Below are positions 62,224 through 64,000 of a DNA stretch of 64,000 nt, in pieces. This stretch comes from Wansuia hejianensis. Its GTDB lineage: Bacteria; Bacillota; Clostridia; Lachnospirales; Lachnospiraceae. A program made the position numbers and the translations under genes. The notes under the pieces are model-generated. The model searched no databases and was not told where the DNA came from. It worked only from the letters and a program-made list of their open reading frames with translations. The DNA lies in assembly GCF_014337215.1 (NCBI RefSeq), contig NZ_CP060635.1:137501-201500 (forward strand), written 5' to 3'. Every line of letters begins with the position of its first letter. Within the stretch, counting starts at the first letter, position 1.

Positions 62224-64000
62224 GTCGCTCCCGTTTGGGAGCGTGGATTGAAATACATCATAATAAGGTGTATCAATCTTTCTCTGGTTCGTCGCTCCCG
62301 TTTGGGAGCGTGGATTGAAATGCCACCTATAGTAGATTCCAAAGCTAAATATCCCGTCGCTCCCGTTTGGGAGCGTGGATTGAAATAAATTAAAGATAGC
62401 TGTAACTACAGAAGACCATGTCGCTCCCGTTTGGGAGCGTGGATTGAAATTTGATTAACACCCTTAGATATTATTTTGAAAAAGGTCGCTCCCGTTTGGG
62501 AGCGTGGATTGAAATGTATCCGCTCCTATTATAGTCACCCGTGGGATTGTCGCTCCCGTTTGGGAGCGTGGATTGAAATGATGAATTTCAAAGTGAAACT
62601 AACCACTACTGTTCGTCGCTCCCGTTTGGGAGCGTGGATTGAAATACTACAACCTAAAAATTATAAAGGTGCAACAAACGTCGCTCCCGTTTGGGAGCGT
62701 GGATTGAAATACCGCTTGTTCAGCGCTAGTTGCTTTTGCAAGCGCGTCGCTCCCGTTTGGGAGCGTGGATTGAAATTTCATATGTGTATTCCTCCCTTCG
62801 GGAAATCCAAGTCGCTCCCGTTTGGGAGCGTGGATTGAAATCAGTGGGCGTGGATTCGGGAGACAGTGATTTCAGGTCGCTCCCGTTTGGGAGCGTGGAT
62901 TGAAATATGGAAAGCAAGTGGAAGCCGTCAGTCATTGTGAGTCGCTCCCGTTTGGGAGCGTGGATTGAAATCGCGCGGATACAATACTGGTGGATTGGAT
63001 CGGAGGTCGCTCCCGTTTGGGAGCGTGGATTGAAATACTTAACATCTCTCGGCTTAAGCGATTCTGCTTTGTCGCTCCCGGTTGGGAGCGTGGATTGAAA
63101 TAGGCTATTGTTATTTTTAAAATCGGAACTAAACGTCGCTCCCGTTTGGGAGCGTGGATTGAAATTGAGAATCCGCACCGTTTGAAAAACTTTTAGAAGT
63201 CGCTCCCGTTTGGGAGCGTGGATTGAAATGCACTGTTCGCATTAGTAATTGCAATGTTAGCCGTCGCTCCCGTTTGGGAGCGTGGATTGAAATAGGATTA
63301 GCAGATAAGATCAAAGATGCAATACGCCGTCGCTCCCGTTTGGGAGCGTGGATTGAAATCGTCCAGGGGACAATTGACTATTACACAAAATCGTCGCTCC
63401 CGTTTGGGAGCGTGGATTGAAATTCTGCCCATATCTCAATTTCCTGCAGCCCGTCCACCGTCGCTCCCGTTTGGGAGCGTGGATTGAAATCGCCAGATTA
63501 TCCGCCAATTCTCCGGACTTGTTCAGTCGCTCCCGTTTGGGAGCGTGGATTGAAATTACCTGCTCAGATTTTGGATAGGGCTTCCATGCGGTCGCTCCCG
63601 TTTGGGAGCGTGGATTGAAATTCTGTGCTGGATATAAGTTGCTATTAAGAGATTTAGTCGCTCCCGTTTGGGAGCGTGGATTGAAATGCCACATAAGGTT
63701 TTGAAAATCCAGTTGTTACGTCGCTCCCGTTTGGGAGCGTGGATTGAAATATCTGTCTGCCCGCTCTGGCCGGCATACTGTGCGGTCGCTCCCGTTTGGG
63801 AGCGTGGATTGAAATCGTCCGTACTGGTCATACGTACCGTCCCATACAAGTCGCTCCCGTTTGGGAGCGTGGATTGAAATATTGACACGGCCCTGGATCA
63901 TTACGGTTACAACGTCGCTCCCGTTTGGGAGCGTGGATTGAAATTCAAACATGGGCATGGAAGAGACGCTCCGGGGTGTTGTCGCTCCCGTTTGGGAGCG
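62224..64000 (+). CRISPR. Type I-C-like CRISPR array, 28 repeats to the window edge
   Basis: A 31-base repeat beginning GTCGCTCCCGTTTGGGAGCG and ending TGGATTGAAAT occurs 28 times: 27 complete copies from 62224 to 63944 and a truncated last copy at 63981-64000. Spacers are 33-37 bases and all differ. The repeat holds a CGCTCCC/GGGAGCG palindrome and the ATTGAAA(T) 3' handle typical of type I-C. One copy (63071-63101) carries a T-to-G change in the loop. The leader is on the left, so the newest spacers are near 62255. No cas gene is present in the window; the array continues to the right. All open frames here are repeat artefacts. Confidence 0.97.

Noticed and set aside
62255..63980. Self-targeting spacers against genes in this window
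   Set aside because: By eye no spacer clearly matches another part of the window; a proper alignment search would be needed to exclude it.
62133..64000. Several open frames of 60-150 codons in the CRISPR region
   Set aside because: Their products are periodic translations of the repeat (for example RSRLGAWIE and NPRSQTGAT units), not proteins.

Overview
The window looks like chromosome of an anaerobic, Gram-positive, spore-lineage Firmicute, most likely a Lachnospiraceae (Blautia/Dorea/Clostridium cluster XIVa type). Supporting signs are strong AGGAGG ribosome-binding sites, spoIIM-xerD and spoVB, a duplicated FeoA with FeoB, pyruvate phosphate dikinase, an ATP-dependent 2-hydroxyacyl-CoA dehydratase system, DUF3793/DUF3783 proteins, and a type I-C-like CRISPR array. 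The family assignment is inference from gene content; no database search was possible.

Layout. 1-3.6 kb: the end of an rRNA operon (spacer, complete 23S, tRNA-Asn) with no 5S gene visible. 3.8-10.8 kb: a broken ABC permease, an ECF-type sigma factor coupled to a DUF2461 protein, a DUF3795 protein, a VanR/VanS-like two-component system followed by a serine D,D-carboxypeptidase, and a membrane-anchored C39-like peptidase. 11.3-23.6 kb: eleven tightly packed co-directional genes that look like one envelope-polymer system. They encode a polytopic membrane protein, a processive family-2 glycosyltransferase, a bactofilin-like/LRR membrane protein, a DHHW-type protein, a small polytopic protein, a VTC-type polymerase domain, DUF4956, a CotH-like kinase, UDP-GlcNAc 2-epimerase, a putative glycosidase-like protein and a metallophosphatase fold whose metal ligands are missing. 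This is the best candidate for an undescribed system. 23.5-27.8 kb: a Crp/Fnr regulator divergent from a ferredoxin-hcp pair, a DUF3783 gene, and five tRNAs (Glu, Thr, Met, Asp, Val).

28-36.8 kb: a YtcJ-like amidohydrolase, then an iron island. It holds feoA-feoA-feoB, a Cys-rich small membrane protein, a small YtxH-like protein, a P1B-like ATPase with an unusual membrane motif, a DtxR-type regulator, a DUF3793 protein and a flavodoxin. Six copies of a TTAG-N6-CTAA operator mark its promoters, one of which seems to drive a short terminated RNA. 37-43.6 kb: an acyltransferase/DUF6320/hydrolase cassette and a two-gene 2-hydroxyacyl-CoA dehydratase system whose promoter predicts a leaderless message. 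43.6-48.5 kb: spoIIM, xerD, and on the other strand a FakA C-terminal-like protein, DAHP synthase and SpoVB.

48.5-61.2 kb: housekeeping genes: iscR-nifS-nifU-mnmA-PHP phosphatase, gap, pgk, tpiA, an L,D-transpeptidase and ppdK. 61.1-62.2 kb is non-coding, with a diverged tandem duplication and a CRISPR leader. From 62,224 to the window edge there is a CRISPR array of 28 repeats that continues beyond the window; no cas gene is present.
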